Source of the DNA: Aeribacillus composti
Lineage (GTDB): Bacteria > Bacillota > Bacilli > Bacillales > Aeribacillaceae
Direction: 5' to 3'
DNA length: 50,702 nt
NCBI RefSeq assembly: GCF_007827555.1
Contig: NZ_VISS01000033.1
Span: forward strand, 1-50,702
The notes beneath the pieces were generated by a model. That model ran no database searches. It worked only from the letters and a program-made list of their open reading frames with translations, and was not told the origin of the DNA. The position numbers were made by a program, and so were the translations under genes. This document shows, in pieces, positions 35,575-45,683 of the stretch (position 1 is the stretch's first letter; the number at the start of each line of letters is the position of its first letter).

Positions 35575-36441
35575 CTACATAAACTCTGCTACTAATTCGT
35601 CAAATTTTTCTTTGCTAAGTTTCAGTTCAGCTTTTGCAAGCGGCACTTCGCCGAATCCTGGAACAAGCTCTTCATATGGTTTTTGTTCTTTATTTTGATA
35701 AATAAGACCTGTTACAAGACCGTTATATTCCATTAACGTTTGCATGGCAAGTTTTTTGTCAGAAGGATCATATCCTTCAATATCTTTCAGCTTTGTTAAA
35801 TTCTCTTTAAACCAGTCGTATGTGTTCACTTTGTTATAAGTAACGCAAGGACTGAACACGTTGATAAAGGAAAAGCCTTTATGCTGAATTGCTTGTTCGA
35901 TCAAGGAAGTTAAATCTTTTAAATCTGTCGAAAAGCTTTGCGCAACAAACGTAGCACCTGCTGTTAACGCCAATTCCATTACGGACAGCGGAGATTCAAT
36001 TGAACCTTGCGGGGTGCTTTTTGTTTTAAAACCGACATCACTTCTTGGGGACGTTTGTCCTTTTGTTAACCCGTAAATTTGGTTGTCCATCACAATATAC
36101 GTAATGTCGATATTTCTTCTCATCGAATGAATGGTATGCGCCGTACCAATAGCAAACCCATCGCCGTCACCGCCAGCTGCTATGACCGTTAAATCTTGGT
36201 TCGCCATTTTTACGCCTTGTGCGATCGGCAGCGCACGACCGTGAATTCCATGGAAGCCGTAAGAATATATATAACCTGAAATCCTTCCTGAGCATCCAAT
36301 TCCGGAAATGACTGCAAGCTGATGCGGTTCCAAACCGACATTAGCAGCTGCCCTCTGTATAGCTGCTTGAACCGAGAAATCGCCGCAACCCGGACACCAA
36401 TTCGGTTTGACATTGTTGCGAAAATCTTTAAAAGTGGCCAT
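35575..36441 (-). CDS. korB: 2-oxoacid:ferredoxin oxidoreductase, beta subunit
   Basis: The 288-residue subunit carries thiamine diphosphate. It starts with the WCPGCGDF motif (C16, C19), has GCSGRISGY and the TPP/Mg motif GGDGDGFAIG, with NQIYGLTKGQ after it. With KorA it oxidises a 2-oxoacid, probably 2-oxoglutarate, to the acyl-CoA, reducing ferredoxin. It abuts korA directly (adjacent stop and start). The pair lies between spoVS and miaB, where B. subtilis has other genes (tdh, kbl). Confidence 0.93.
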   Translation of the reverse strand: MATFKDFRNNVKPNWCPGCGDFSVQAAIQRAAANVGLEPHQLAVISGIGCSGRISGYIYSYGFHGIHGRALPIAQGVKMANQDLTVIAAGGDGDGFAIGTAHTIHSMRRNIDITYIVMDNQIYGLTKGQTSPRSDVGFKTKSTPQGSIESPLSVMELALTAGATFVAQSFSTDLKDLTSLIEQAIQHKGFSFINVFSPCVTYNKVNTYDWFKENLTKLKDIEGYDPSDKKLAMQTLMEYNGLVTGLIYQNKEQKPYEELVPGFGEVPLAKAELKLSKEKFDELVAEFM

Positions 36442-38199
36442 TTAGAACAACACTCCTTGTTTTGTGAACTCCTTGCTTTGCGTATAAATTTCATTCGGCA
36501 GGAACGGGTTTCCGTCATATTTTAATAGAGATTGAATTTTGTCAGCAAATCCGACATTCATTTTTATAAGATTTGCTAATTGTCCTGTTGCATTATGCTC
36601 CACAACGATGACTTGTTTAGCCTTTTCAATGAGCGGGCGAATTTCCTCTTTCGGGAATGGATGAATGAGACGGATGTGCGCATGGTTCACTTTCACTCCG
36701 TCTTCTTCTAGACGTTCCATCGCTTCCTCAATGGCCCCTCTTGTCGAAATGTAGCCAATGAACAAAATATCCGGCTCTTCATGCTTGTCATTTTTATGAA
36801 CTTTATTGTTGAACTCTATTTGTTCTAATTTGCGAAGCCGTTTTTCCATTTGCGCCTTTCTGTTTGCGGCAGCTTCCGAAGGTTTTCCGGTTTCATCGTG
36901 CTCAACACCTGTCACATGGTGGATGCCGTTTTTCATTCCAGGAATCACTCGCGGCGATATACCGTCTTCTGTTATTTCATAGCGTTTGAAATACCCTTGA
37001 TTGCCTGCTTCCGGAACTAATTCTTCATTTAATAGTTTTCCGCGCCGAATTTGGATAGATTCATAGGAAAGAGGTTCAACCGTTTGCTTACCAAGAGAAA
37101 GCTGCAAATCAGAAAGTACAATCACAGGGCATTGGTACTCTTCCGCTAAGTTAAACGCCTCAACCGTATCATAAAATGCTTCTTCCACCGTGCTCGGTGC
37201 AATAACAATTTTTGGTATCTCTCCATGTGTTCCGTAAATCATAGCCATTAAATCCGATTGCTCCTGCTTAGTTGGAAGTCCAGTGCTCGGACCACCGCGC
37301 TGTGTATCAACTATGACTAGCGGAGTTTCCGTCATGCCTGACAGACCGATCGATTCCATCATTAATGATAAACCTGGACCAGCAGAGGAAGTAAATGCCC
37401 TAGCGCCGGCATAGTTGGCTCCAATCGCCATTGTGGCTGCAGCGATTTCGTCTTCCGTCTGAATGACAGCTCCTCCTAAATCTGGAAGCTTTTTAATCAA
37501 ATATTCCATAATTTCCGAAGCGGGAGTAATCGGATAGGCAGCCATAAAGCGTGCACCAGCGGCAATCGCACCTAGAGCGATGGCGTCGTTTCCAATCATG
37601 AACATCCGCTTTTGACCATCCGCTTTTTCCAAATAAAGATCTGAACGGTCAAACCCTAATTCTTCTTTTAAATATTGGGCGCCTTTTCTAATCGCCTCCA
37701 TGTTGTTTAAGACGACTTGTTCGCCTTTTCTTCCGTAAGTGTCTTGTACAACTTCCTGAAATAATGACGGGTCAAGATTCAAAATTGCGCTTGTTGCACC
37801 GATTGCAACCATGTTCTTCATTAAAGATGTTCCCAGCTCTGAAGCGATTTCCGTAAAAGGTACTGAATATAAGGAAACATTGCTTCCTTCAGGGATTTTC
37901 GGTCCAAACTTTGCATCGGCAAGTATAACTCCGCCGTCCCGCAATTCGTGAAAATTAAAATCGATCGTTTCTTGGTCAAAAGCAACAAGAATATCTAAAT
38001 CATCGCTTATCGTTCGAACTTTCTTCGTGCTGACACGAATTTTATTGTTTGTATGTCCCCCTTTAATTCGTGAAGAAAAGTGGCGGTATCCATATAGGTA
38101 ATAACCAAGCCGGTTGAGCGTAATTGCAAAGACTTCTCCTGTACTTTCGATTCCTTCTCCTTGCTGCCCACCGACTTTCCATGAGAGTTGGTTTACCAT
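36442..38199 (-). CDS. korA: 2-oxoacid:ferredoxin oxidoreductase, alpha subunit with fused gamma domain
   Basis: The 585-residue protein begins with the gamma domain (about 1-185; VGGQQGEGIESTGEVFA and RIKGGHTNNKIR). The alpha pyrimidine-binding domain follows (about 200-440; AAYPITPASEIMEYL and TSSAGPGLSLMMESIGL), then a C-terminal transketolase-like domain (IRLIHPFPKEEI, VVEHNATGQLANL). The gamma-alpha fusion is usual in two-subunit KorAB enzymes. Ribosome site AAAGGAGTG lies 12 bases before the ATG. Substrate is inferred as 2-oxoglutarate; pyruvate is possible. Confidence 0.93.
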   Translation of the reverse strand: MVNQLSWKVGGQQGEGIESTGEVFAITLNRLGYYLYGYRHFSSRIKGGHTNNKIRVSTKKVRTISDDLDILVAFDQETIDFNFHELRDGGVILADAKFGPKIPEGSNVSLYSVPFTEIASELGTSLMKNMVAIGATSAILNLDPSLFQEVVQDTYGRKGEQVVLNNMEAIRKGAQYLKEELGFDRSDLYLEKADGQKRMFMIGNDAIALGAIAAGARFMAAYPITPASEIMEYLIKKLPDLGGAVIQTEDEIAAATMAIGANYAGARAFTSSAGPGLSLMMESIGLSGMTETPLVIVDTQRGGPSTGLPTKQEQSDLMAMIYGTHGEIPKIVIAPSTVEEAFYDTVEAFNLAEEYQCPVIVLSDLQLSLGKQTVEPLSYESIQIRRGKLLNEELVPEAGNQGYFKRYEITEDGISPRVIPGMKNGIHHVTGVEHDETGKPSEAAANRKAQMEKRLRKLEQIEFNNKVHKNDKHEEPDILFIGYISTRGAIEEAMERLEEDGVKVNHAHIRLIHPFPKEEIRPLIEKAKQVIVVEHNATGQLANLIKMNVGFADKIQSLLKYDGNPFLPNEIYTQSKEFTKQGVLF

Positions 38200-38508
38200 T
38201 TCTATGTTACACTCCTTTGGATCTAAAATATCTTTATCATTTCCGGTATTTTAGAGGCCCACTGCCCTGCCGAAAAGTCTATGATGATGAATTATGCTAT
38301 TTTTAGCCATAATAACCTTGTTCTGGCAGCAAAACCACCATACCTTAAAATTTTTGGGATAATCCTAAACGATTTCAATTTTATCCCTAAATAATCAAAA
38401 TTACAAGTTTAAATGCTTGTAATGACAAAAAATTTTAAATATTCACCATTCTTTATTTCTGTATAATGAAATTATAATAAAACCGATAAATATTATCAAC
38501 ATTTTAAG
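38200..38508. other. Intergenic region upstream of korA
   Basis: AT-rich, no gene visible. It should hold the korAB promoter, but I could not pick one with confidence. A plus-strand TATAAT at about 38461-38466 faces the wrong way for any neighbour. Confidence 0.4.
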
Positions 38509-38548
38509 CAAAAAACAGTCTGCAACCGAAAAGGAGTGCAGACTGTTT
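38509..38548 (-). terminator. Terminator of spoVS
   Basis: AAACAGTCTGCA and TGCAGACTGTTT form a 12-bp perfect stem followed by TTTTTTGC on the minus strand, 21 bp past the stop. Confidence 0.9.
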
Positions 38549-38568
38549 AGCTAATTTATTTAAACATG

Positions 38569-38829
38569 TTATCTCGGCTCAACAATCAATTTAATGGCTG
38601 TTCGTTCTTCACCGTCTATTTGAATATCTGTAAATGCCGGAATACAAATTAAGTCAACACCGCTCGGAGCTACAAATCCTCTTGCTATCGCTACCGCTTT
38701 TACAGCTTGATTCAATGCTCCAGCTCCAATCGCTTGAATTTCGGCGGCTCCACGCTCCCTCAGCACCCCTGCTAGCGCTCCGGCGACAGAATTCGGATTA
38801 GATTTTGCTGAAACTTTTAATATTTCCAT
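38569..38829 (-). CDS. spoVS: Stage V sporulation protein S
   Basis: This 86-residue protein is nearly identical in layout to SpoVS of Bacillus: MEILKVSAKSNPNSVAGALA at the start, then RERGAAEIQAIGAGALNQAV and the end TAIKLIVEPR. It is an Alba-like small basic protein, presumed to bind nucleic acid, that affects sporulation septation and coat stages. It stands alone with its own terminator, downstream of ymdB. Confidence 0.97.
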   Translation of the reverse strand: MEILKVSAKSNPNSVAGALAGVLRERGAAEIQAIGAGALNQAVKAVAIARGFVAPSGVDLICIPAFTDIQIDGEERTAIKLIVEPR

Positions 38830-39007
38830 TTCCTAGTTCCCCCTTCATTTTTTACAATGGTTCGTGAAAATTTATTGGAACAAATGCTGTTAGATGCATT
38901 GTTCAAAAGACCCATCACCTCTTGAACAATTGGTTCCATCCCATAGTTACTATATTCCCTAAAGTTTGGCAGTATTCCTGCTTATTTTTAATTTTTTTTT
39001 ATTTAAT

Positions 39008-39802
39008 TTATTCAAAATAAACGTGATCATCATTGATTAATATTCGTTTGATCGATTTCGCTTTGCCGGTTCCTTCCTCAATTTCCACTAATACGGCATT
39101 CAATTGTCCTCTGCCTTCATTGATTTCAAACCGAACAGGGAGATTCGTTAAAAATTTTTTTAATACTGCTTCCCTGTCAACTCCTAAAATACCGTCATAT
39201 GGTCCTGTCATCCCGACATCGGTAATAAATGCCGTTCCTTTATCTAAAATTCTTTCATCGGCAGTTTGAACGTGTGTATGAGTGCCAACCACTGCGGAAA
39301 CTTTCCCATCCAAATACCAGCCCATCGCTTGTTTTTCGCTCGTTGCTTCCGCATGAAAATCAACAAAAATATATGGAGTTCTTTTCTTCGCTTCTTGAAT
39401 CAATTCATCCGCTTTCCGAAAAGGGCAATCGATTGCCGGCAAAAATGTTCTTCCCTGGAGGTTTATGACCGCAAGCTCTTTTCCATCCGCTTCCACGTAC
39501 ACGATTCCTTTTCCTGGTGTGCCTTCAGGAAAGTTAGCCGGTCGAACCAACGCTTTTGCTTCATCGATAAATTCAAAAATTTCTTTTTTATCCCAAGTAT
39601 GGTTGCCCATTGTCACTGCCTGAACTCCCAATGAAAGAAGCTTCTGGTAAATTTTCATAGTTATTCCTTTGCCATGTGCAGAATTTTCACCATTGACAAT
39701 TGTTACTTCAGGATTATATTTTTTCTTCAGCTTCGGCAAATATTGTTCAACCATTTCTCTCCCTTTTGCTCCTACCACATCGCCTACAAATAAAACTTTC
39801 AT
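39008..39802 (-). CDS. ymdB: Metallophosphoesterase YmdB (cyclic nucleotide phosphodiesterase)
   Basis: The 264-residue enzyme of the YmdB family hydrolyses 2',3'-cyclic nucleotides in B. subtilis and affects biofilm versus motility fate. Binuclear metal ligands are visible: D8 in FVGDVVG, E39 and N40 in NGENSAHG, N67 and H68 in GNHTWDKKE, then DFHAEATSEK and GTHTHVQTADE. E39 is the residue whose loss inactivates the B. subtilis enzyme. It lies 82 bp after rny, the conserved pairing. Confidence 0.96.
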   Translation of the reverse strand: MKVLFVGDVVGAKGREMVEQYLPKLKKKYNPEVTIVNGENSAHGKGITMKIYQKLLSLGVQAVTMGNHTWDKKEIFEFIDEAKALVRPANFPEGTPGKGIVYVEADGKELAVINLQGRTFLPAIDCPFRKADELIQEAKKRTPYIFVDFHAEATSEKQAMGWYLDGKVSAVVGTHTHVQTADERILDKGTAFITDVGMTGPYDGILGVDREAVLKKFLTNLPVRFEINEGRGQLNAVLVEIEEGTGKAKSIKRILINDDHVYFE

Positions 39803-39847
39803 GATGAATTCCTTTCTAAATGTTTATTATATAGTTTTGCATAAATT

Positions 39848-39889
39848 GAAAAAAAAATAAAGCGGCACATTTTCATGTACCACTTTATT
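39848..39889 (-). terminator. Terminator of rny
   Basis: AATAAAG.GG.ACAT pairs with ATGT.CC.CTTTATT and a run of eight T follows on the minus strand. The stem overlaps the rny stop codon. Some read-through into ymdB is likely. Confidence 0.8.
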
Positions 39890-41444
39890 TGGCATATTCA
39901 ACCGCACGAGTTTCCCTAATGACGGTCACTTTAATATGTCCAGGGTAGTCAAGCTCTTCTTCGATCCGCTTGCGAATATCTCTTGCTAATCGATGAGCTT
40001 CTAAATCATCTATTGCATCCGGTTTTACCATGATGCGAACTTCGCGGCCTGCTTGAATGGCGTACGATTTTTCCACACCTTCAAACGACTCGGAAATTTC
40101 CTCCAATTTTTCAAGCCTGCGAATATAATTTTCAAGCGTTTCACTGCGGGCACCCGGCCGTGCTGCCGATAAAGCATCAGCCGCCGCAACTAAAACCGCA
40201 ATTACCGATGTCGGTTCTTCATCCCCATGATGGGAAGCAATGCTGTTGATGACAACCGGGTGTTCTTTATACTTCGTTGCCAGCTCCACGCCGATTTCAA
40301 CATGGCTTCCTTCTACTTCGTGGTCAATGGCTTTTCCGATGTCGTGCAGAAGCCCTGCACGTCTTGCAAGGATTTGATCCTCACCTAATTCGGCAGCCAT
40401 CAATCCGGTTAAAAAGGCAACCTCTATTGAATGCTTCAGCACGTTCTGGCCATAGCTCGTTCGAAATTTCAATCTGCCTAAAATTTTGATCAAATCCGGA
40501 TGAAGACCGTGAACGCCAACTTCAAATGTCGTTTGTTCTCCGATTTCCCTAATATGCTCGTCCACTTCCCGCCGCGATTTTTCCACCATTTCTTCAATTC
40601 GCGCTGGATGAATGCGCCCGTCTTGAACAAGCTTGTCAAGCGCAATTCTTGCTGTTTCACGGCGAATCGGATCAAATCCTGATAAAATAACCGCTTCCGG
40701 TGTATCGTCGATGATGAGGTCGATCCCTGTCAACGTTTCAAGAGTGCGGATATTTCTTCCTTCTCTGCCGATAATTCTGCCTTTCATTTCGTCATTTGGC
40801 AAATTCACAACAGAAACGGTCGTTTCAGCCACATGATCTGCTGCACAGCGCTGTATAGCAAGGGAAAGAATTGCCTTTGCTTTTTTATCTGCTTCTTCTT
40901 TCGCCTTTGTTTCTGCTTCTTTCACCATTACAGCAATATCATGAGAAAGTTCCTTTTCCACTCGTTCAAGGATGATTTGTTTCGCCTCTTCACGCGATAA
41001 ACCCGAAATGCGTTCAAGCTCTATTTGTCCTTCTTGCACCATCTTTTCCACTTTGCTTTCCATCTCTTCAATATGCTGTTGTCTTTCATTTAGAGAATCT
41101 TCTTTTTTATCTAGCATCGCCTCACGCTTATCTAATGATTCATCTTTTCGATCGAGATTCTCCTCTTTTTGCATTAAACGGTTTTCTTGTTTTTGAAGTT
41201 CATTTCTTCTTTCGCGAATTTCTTTTTCTACTTCCAAACGAAGCTTATGAATTTCATCCTTTGCTTCCAGAAGCGCTTCTTTTTTCGTTGCTTCAGCTTC
41301 ACGCTTAGCATCTTCAAGAATTTGTTCCGCGGCGTTTTTTGCACCCGCTATTTTCGCTTCAGCAATGGATTTTCGAACAAAATAACCAACAACTGCACCG
41401 ACGATTAGGCCAAGCAAAATGGAGATGATTTCAATGAGTTCCAT
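39885..41444 (-). CDS. rny: Ribonuclease Y
   Basis: The 519-residue membrane-anchored endonuclease starts bulk mRNA decay. It has an N-terminal membrane helix (about 6-22), a long charged coiled coil (about 28-200), a KH domain with [15 protein letters not shown] and an HD domain with [12 protein letters not shown] whose His-Asp binds the catalytic metal. Length matches B. subtilis RNase Y (520). The Ric proteins that tune it include YmcA, encoded at 33413-33838. Confidence 0.98.
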   Translation of the reverse strand: MELIEIISILLGLIVGAVVGYFVRKSIAEAKIAGAKNAAEQILEDAKREAEATKKEALLEAKDEIHKLRLEVEKEIRERRNELQKQENRLMQKEENLDRKDESLDKREAMLDKKEDSLNERQQHIEEMESKVEKMVQEGQIELERISGLSREEAKQIILERVEKELSHDIAVMVKEAETKAKEEADKKAKAILSLAIQRCAADHVAETTVSVVNLPNDEMKGRIIGREGRNIRTLETLTGIDLIIDDTPEAVILSGFDPIRRETARIALDKLVQDGRIHPARIEEMVEKSRREVDEHIREIGEQTTFEVGVHGLHPDLIKILGRLKFRTSYGQNVLKHSIEVAFLTGLMAAELGEDQILARRAGLLHDIGKAIDHEVEGSHVEIGVELATKYKEHPVVINSIASHHGDEEPTSVIAVLVAAADALSAARPGARSETLENYIRRLEKLEEISESFEGVEKSYAIQAGREVRIMVKPDAIDDLEAHRLARDIRKRIEEELDYPGHIKVTVIRETRAVEYAK

Positions 41445-41640
41445 TCTTTCACCTCCTCTTGCTATGAACTTGTCACAAAGAAAGTGTCGGCATTACACAT
41501 TTACTCTCCCGATAACATTTTCCAAAAAAATATGTTAAATATATTGCAAAAATGAAAAAATATACATATCCATTTTAAATGTGGGAATAACCCTTGTCAA
41601 GTTTTCATCTTGTCGAACAAAGGATGGGGCTTTTTTTGAT

Positions 41641-41673
41641 CAAAAAAATAAGACCGGCTACTCCGCCAGCCTT
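41641..41673 (-). terminator. Terminator of recA
   Basis: AAG.CTGGC and GCCGG.CTT arms on the minus strand, followed by ATTTTTTTG, about 20 bp after the recA stop. Confidence 0.8.
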
Positions 41674-41692
41674 ACGCTAAGATGTGCGTACA

Positions 41693-42733
41693 TTATTCAT
41701 CCAAAAGCTCGAACGTTTCCTGCCCCTCTTGCACAGGTTCATTCGTTTCAAGGCCATATGCCTTGCGAATTTCTTGCTGAATGGCATCGCGAATATCCGG
41801 ATTTTCGCGCAAAAATTGCTTTGCATTTTCTCTTCCCTGTCCTAAACGCTCCTCTTGGTAAGAATACCACGAACCGCTTTTTTGTATAATATCCAATTCC
41901 GTTCCCAGGTCGATGATTTCTCCTTCTTTTGAAATCCCTTCCCCGTACATGATATCAACTTCTGCCGTTCTAAAAGGAGGCGCTACTTTGTTTTTGACAA
42001 CTTTAATTTTCGTTTTGTTTCCTACCATATCATTTCCTTGTTTCAGCTGTTCAGCTCTGCGCACTTCAAGGCGGACAGATGAGTAAAATTTCAGCGCGCG
42101 TCCCCCTGGAGTTGTCTCGGGATTTCCGAACATGACGCCCACTTTTTCCCTTATTTGATTAATAAAAATCGCAATGGTTTTCGACTTGCTGATGGCTCCT
42201 GAAAGCTTCCGAAGCGCTTGCGACATAAGACGCGCCTGCAATCCGACATGCGCATCGCCCATTTCGCCTTCAATTTCCGCTTTTGGGACGAGTGCTGCGA
42301 CCGAGTCAATGACAATGATGTCGACTGCACCGCTGCGAACGAGAGCTTCTGCAATCTCAAGAGCCTGCTCGCCGGTATCGGGCTGCGACAAAAGCAGTTC
42401 ATCAATATTAACACCTAAATTTTGCGCATAGACAGGGTCGAGCGCATGTTCCGCATCGATGAACGCTGCTTGCCCGCCTAGAGCTTGAACTTCAGCAATG
42501 GCATGAAGGGCCACTGTCGTTTTACCGGAGCTTTCCGGTCCATATATTTCAATAATCCGACCTCGAGGATATCCGCCGACGCCAAGAGCTGCATCCAATG
42601 CCAGCGATCCGCTTGGAACTGTTGAAACTTTTCGCTCAGCCTGTTCTCCAAGCTTCATTATCGAACCTTTTCCGAATTGTTTTTCAATCTGTTTTAACGC
42701 CATTTCCAAGGCAGCTTGACGATCATGATTCAA
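41693..42733 (-). CDS. recA: Recombinase RecA
   Basis: This 346-residue ATPase forms filaments on single-stranded DNA, drives strand exchange and triggers LexA cleavage. Walker A is GPESSGKT (65-72), Walker [11 protein letters not shown], and the DNA-binding loops lie around [19 protein letters not shown]. The acidic C-terminal tail is present. The start codon is TTG, eight bases after AAGGAGG; no in-frame ATG fits the N terminus ([13 protein letters not shown]). It is read alone from a good promoter next to a LexA-like box. Confidence 0.98.
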   Translation of the reverse strand: MNHDRQAALEMALKQIEKQFGKGSIMKLGEQAERKVSTVPSGSLALDAALGVGGYPRGRIIEIYGPESSGKTTVALHAIAEVQALGGQAAFIDAEHALDPVYAQNLGVNIDELLLSQPDTGEQALEIAEALVRSGAVDIIVIDSVAALVPKAEIEGEMGDAHVGLQARLMSQALRKLSGAISKSKTIAIFINQIREKVGVMFGNPETTPGGRALKFYSSVRLEVRRAEQLKQGNDMVGNKTKIKVVKNKVAPPFRTAEVDIMYGEGISKEGEIIDLGTELDIIQKSGSWYSYQEERLGQGRENAKQFLRENPDIRDAIQQEIRKAYGLETNEPVQEGQETFELLDE

Positions 42734-42771
42734 TACAATTTCCTCCTTAAAAAATTGATAGCTTCAAAATA

Positions 42772-42800
42772 AATATACCGTGTTTTTTCCTGTTTGCCAA
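42772..42800 (-). promoter_or_regulatory. Promoter of recA
   Basis: Minus-strand -35 TTGGCA (42795-42800) and -10 TATATT (42772-42777), 17 bp apart. Confidence 0.75.
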
Positions 42801-42808
42801 GAAAAAAG

Positions 42809-42822
42809 GGAACATTTATTCG
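42809..42822. promoter_or_regulatory. LexA (SOS) box of recA
   Basis: GGAACATTTATTCG matches the Bacillus box CGAACATATGTTCG at 11 of 14 positions and lies just upstream of the -35 box. SOS control of recA is known in Bacillus. Confidence 0.6.
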
Positions 42823-42846
42823 TTTTTTAATTTTCATTATATAAAA

Positions 42847-42893
42847 ATTAAAAAACCGGATGAAGACGCTCATAACCGGTTTTCCATTTCCTT
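42847..42893 (-). terminator. Terminator at the end of cinA
   Basis: AAAACCGG and CCGGTTTT flank the cinA stop codon, and TTTTTTAATTTTT follows on the minus strand. The stem uses the last cinA codons. Confidence 0.75.
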
Positions 42894-44129
42894 TATTACA
42901 TTCATTACATAGTAGCAGCCATAATTTGCCGTTCTGTGCCTGATCCCTTCCCGAGTACCGGAAAGATGAAGCTCAAAGACTGCTGTCGGCCGATCGTCGA
43001 ATTGAATGCCGATATAGACAGTTCCAACTTCTTTTCCTTCAGAAGGATCAGGTCCTGCCACTCCCGTAAAGCTGATGCCGATATTGCTGCCGGTCAATTT
43101 TTTTATATTTTCCGCCATTTCTTTCGCACATTCAGAGCTAACGGCTCCTTTTGTTTTCAACGTTTCTTCCGACACGCCAAGAACATGCTGCTTCACTTCG
43201 TTTGTATAGCAGACAATTCCTCCAAGGACAATATTCGAAGCGCCTGGAAAATGGGTCAGCTGTTCGGAAAAAAGACCGCCCGTCAAACTTTCTGCAGCCG
43301 AAATAGTATATTGCTTTTCTTTTAGAAGCTTCATAAGCTGCTCTTGGATCGAAGTTTCACCGTGTCCATAAAAATATCGGCCGACACGGCTTAAAATCTT
43401 TTTTTCTGTTTCGTCAATCAGCTTCAGCGCAGTCGACTCATCTTCATGTTTTGCTGTCAGGCGCAATGTTACTTCGCCGTCTTTTGCCAGCGGCGCGATG
43501 GTCGGATTTGTTTGCTGATCAATCAGATCCTCTATATCTGTTTCAAGCTGAGATTCGCCGATGCCAAAGAAACGAAGCACACGCGAGATGATTTTTTCTT
43601 TTAACCCGTAATGATATTGCAAAAACGGCACACCGTAGTTGATAAACATCGGCTTCATTTCTTTCGGAACGCCCGGCATTAGCAAATATGTAATTCCGTT
43701 CGCCTCTAACGCCATTCCTGGCGCCATTCCGTAATGATTTGGCAAAACAGTAGAACCTTCCAAAACTAATGCTTGTTTCCGATTGTTTTCCGACATTGTC
43801 CGTTTCGTCCGTTTAAAAAAATCCTCAATGTTTTTCATCGCCGCCTCGTCGATCACGAGACGTTTATTCAAAATACGTGCAATCGTTTCTTTCGTCAAAT
43901 CATCTTTTGTCGGGCCGAGCCCGCCGGTAAAAATGATGCAATTCGACCGTTTTTTTGCCGTTTCGATCGTATGCTTGAGCCTTTCAGCATTGTCTCCAAC
44001 GACCGTATGATAAAAAACATTAACACCTATTTCGGCAAGCTTTTTTGATATAAATTGGGCGTTTGTGTTGGCGATCTGTCCAAGCAACAGTTCTGAACCG
44101 ACAGCAATAATTTCAGCATTCACATTCAT
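42870..44129 (-). CDS. cinA: CinA family protein (competence/damage-inducible; nicotinamide-nucleotide amidase type)
   Basis: The 419-residue protein has an N-terminal MoCF/COG1058 domain ([20 protein letters not shown], then [16 protein letters not shown]), linked to ADP-ribose/NAD-related pyrophosphatase activity. The C-terminal CinA domain (about 255-415; [27 protein letters not shown]) is the NMN deamidase (PncC) type. In B. subtilis it is cotranscribed with recA; here a terminator overlaps its stop codon, and recA has its own promoter. It follows pgsA by 18 bp. Confidence 0.95.
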   Translation of the reverse strand: MNVNAEIIAVGSELLLGQIANTNAQFISKKLAEIGVNVFYHTVVGDNAERLKHTIETAKKRSNCIIFTGGLGPTKDDLTKETIARILNKRLVIDEAAMKNIEDFFKRTKRTMSENNRKQALVLEGSTVLPNHYGMAPGMALEANGITYLLMPGVPKEMKPMFINYGVPFLQYHYGLKEKIISRVLRFFGIGESQLETDIEDLIDQQTNPTIAPLAKDGEVTLRLTAKHEDESTALKLIDETEKKILSRVGRYFYGHGETSIQEQLMKLLKEKQYTISAAESLTGGLFSEQLTHFPGASNIVLGGIVCYTNEVKQHVLGVSEETLKTKGAVSSECAKEMAENIKKLTGSNIGISFTGVAGPDPSEGKEVGTVYIGIQFDDRPTAVFELHLSGTREGIRHRTANYGCYYVMNVIKEMENRL

Positions 44130-44147
44130 ACAATATCCTCCACATGG

Positions 44148-44726
44148 TTATTTCGAATTGACAAACGCGTGTTTATTTTTCATGAAATAGTCCCATCCAG
44201 ATAAAATGGTAAAAAAGAGCGCAACCCACAAAGCAATGTCTGCAAATGGAAACGAAATCCATTCAAAAGGTATATTATGTAAAAGCAAAGCGGAAATAGC
44301 CACGATCTGCGTCCATGTTTTTATTTTGCCGAGCATGTTAGCTGCTACGACTTCTCCTTCACCAGCCAGAACTAAACGCAATCCAGTTACGGCAAATTCA
44401 CGGCTGATGATCAGAATGACAATCCAAGACGGAGCAGCACCTATTTCCACCAATATGATGAGAGCTGAAGAAACGAGCAATTTATCGGCAAGAGGATCTA
44501 AAAACTTTCCTAAATTTGTCACAAGTCCAAGCTTGCGTGCATAATATCCATCAATCCAATCGGTCGTCGAAGCTAAAATAAAAATGAGGGCGCCAACGAC
44601 ATGTTTGACAGGAATAACTTCTTCACCGACCGACCAATTTCCCCAGTTAAAATCGCCAAGCATCACAATCATAAATATTGGAATTAGCATAATTCTTGAT
44701 ACAGTAATTCGATTTGGCAAATTCAT
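44148..44726 (-). CDS. pgsA: CDP-diacylglycerol-glycerol-3-phosphate 3-phosphatidyltransferase
   Basis: This 192-residue membrane enzyme makes phosphatidylglycerol phosphate from CDP-diacylglycerol. The CDP-alcohol transferase motif D-G-x2-A-R-x8-G-x3-D-x3-D is complete (D59, G60, A63, R64, G73, D77, D81), with D56 just before it. About six membrane helices are visible. It follows rodZ by 54 bp and precedes cinA by 18 bp, the standard Bacillus order. Confidence 0.97.
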   Translation of the reverse strand: MNLPNRITVSRIMLIPIFMIVMLGDFNWGNWSVGEEVIPVKHVVGALIFILASTTDWIDGYYARKLGLVTNLGKFLDPLADKLLVSSALIILVEIGAAPSWIVILIISREFAVTGLRLVLAGEGEVVAANMLGKIKTWTQIVAISALLLHNIPFEWISFPFADIALWVALFFTILSGWDYFMKNKHAFVNSK

Positions 44727-44749
44727 TTTGTACCTCCACTAGCATAAAG

Positions 44750-44785
44750 TAAGAAAGAATAAGCCATCTCATACGATGACTTATT
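44750..44785 (-). terminator. Hairpin between rodZ and pgsA
   Basis: AATAAG..ATC and GAT..CTTATT arms overlap the rodZ stop; TTCTTTCTT follows on the minus strand. The U run is imperfect, so this may be an attenuator rather than a full stop inside the operon. Confidence 0.5.
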
Positions 44786-45668
44786 CATTCTTGTTATTTA
44801 AAATGATAATATCCTGCCGAACCATTTTATTCGGGTCCGTTTCATAAGAAACGGCTTCTCCATTCACTTGAATGGTCGTAAATCGAGCATCGCCTACAAC
44901 GATTTTTGCTTCTTCTTCCGCTGTTACATCAACCGTTTTCTGCTCATTTTGTCGCATCATTCCTGCAAAAAACGATTTTCCTTTTCCGTTCTTCACTTCT
45001 ATCCACGAATTCCCATTGGTTGAAATATCGATCACCAATTTGTCCGCATTGGACAATTCATATACGGTTTCTTTCCCTCTTACTTCTTTTACCGTCAATG
45101 TTTGCTTCGTTTCATTTTCGGCGTTCTCATCTTTTTTCTCCTCTTGTTCTGTTTCTTCAACCGAACGGTCTTTTTCATCGACAATATTATTTTGCTCTTT
45201 TTTCTCAGGCTCCACGCCAGAGGTTTCTATTTTGACGGATTTTGTATCGTCCTCCGTCTGAACGCCTTCATCTGTGCTTCCACGCTGGGAAAGCACCCAA
45301 ACGATAATCGCCACCAAAATAATAACAGCGATGACGGCAAGCTTCGGCAACAGCTCTAAAAATTTGGAAGCCGGCTTTGGAAGCTCTTTATGAGTTTGAA
45401 CGCGGGACAATTTCTCAGGTATCTCATCATATGTACTTGGTATTTCATTTTTATACTGTTCAAATAAAACATCCGGATCAAGGTCAACCGCTTCCGCGTA
45501 TTGTTTAATAAACGCACGCACATAAAAATTCCCCGGCATGATCGAGTAGTTTCCTTCCTCAATGCCGATTAAATAGCGCTTTTGAATTTTAGTTATTTCC
45601 TGCAAGTCATCGAGTGAAATGTTTTTTTCCAGCCTAGCTTGTCTCAGATGGTTACCTAACTCGCTCAA
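44781..45668 (-). CDS. rodZ: Cell-shape protein RodZ (YmfM)
   Basis: The 295-residue protein has an N-terminal helix-turn-helix (about 1-70, GNHLRQARLEKNISLDDLQE) that binds MreB in characterised RodZ proteins, one membrane helix (about 108-126) and an acidic, low-complexity outer linker (about 130-190). A C-terminal DUF4115 beta domain follows (about 190-285). This order is typical of RodZ. It is followed by pgsA and lies 15 bp after ymfK. Confidence 0.93.
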   Translation of the reverse strand: MSELGNHLRQARLEKNISLDDLQEITKIQKRYLIGIEEGNYSIMPGNFYVRAFIKQYAEAVDLDPDVLFEQYKNEIPSTYDEIPEKLSRVQTHKELPKPASKFLELLPKLAVIAVIILVAIIVWVLSQRGSTDEGVQTEDDTKSVKIETSGVEPEKKEQNNIVDEKDRSVEETEQEEKKDENAENETKQTLTVKEVRGKETVYELSNADKLVIDISTNGNSWIEVKNGKGKSFFAGMMRQNEQKTVDVTAEEEAKIVVGDARFTTIQVNGEAVSYETDPNKMVRQDIIILNNKNE

Positions 45669-45683
45669 AACGTACCCACCTTT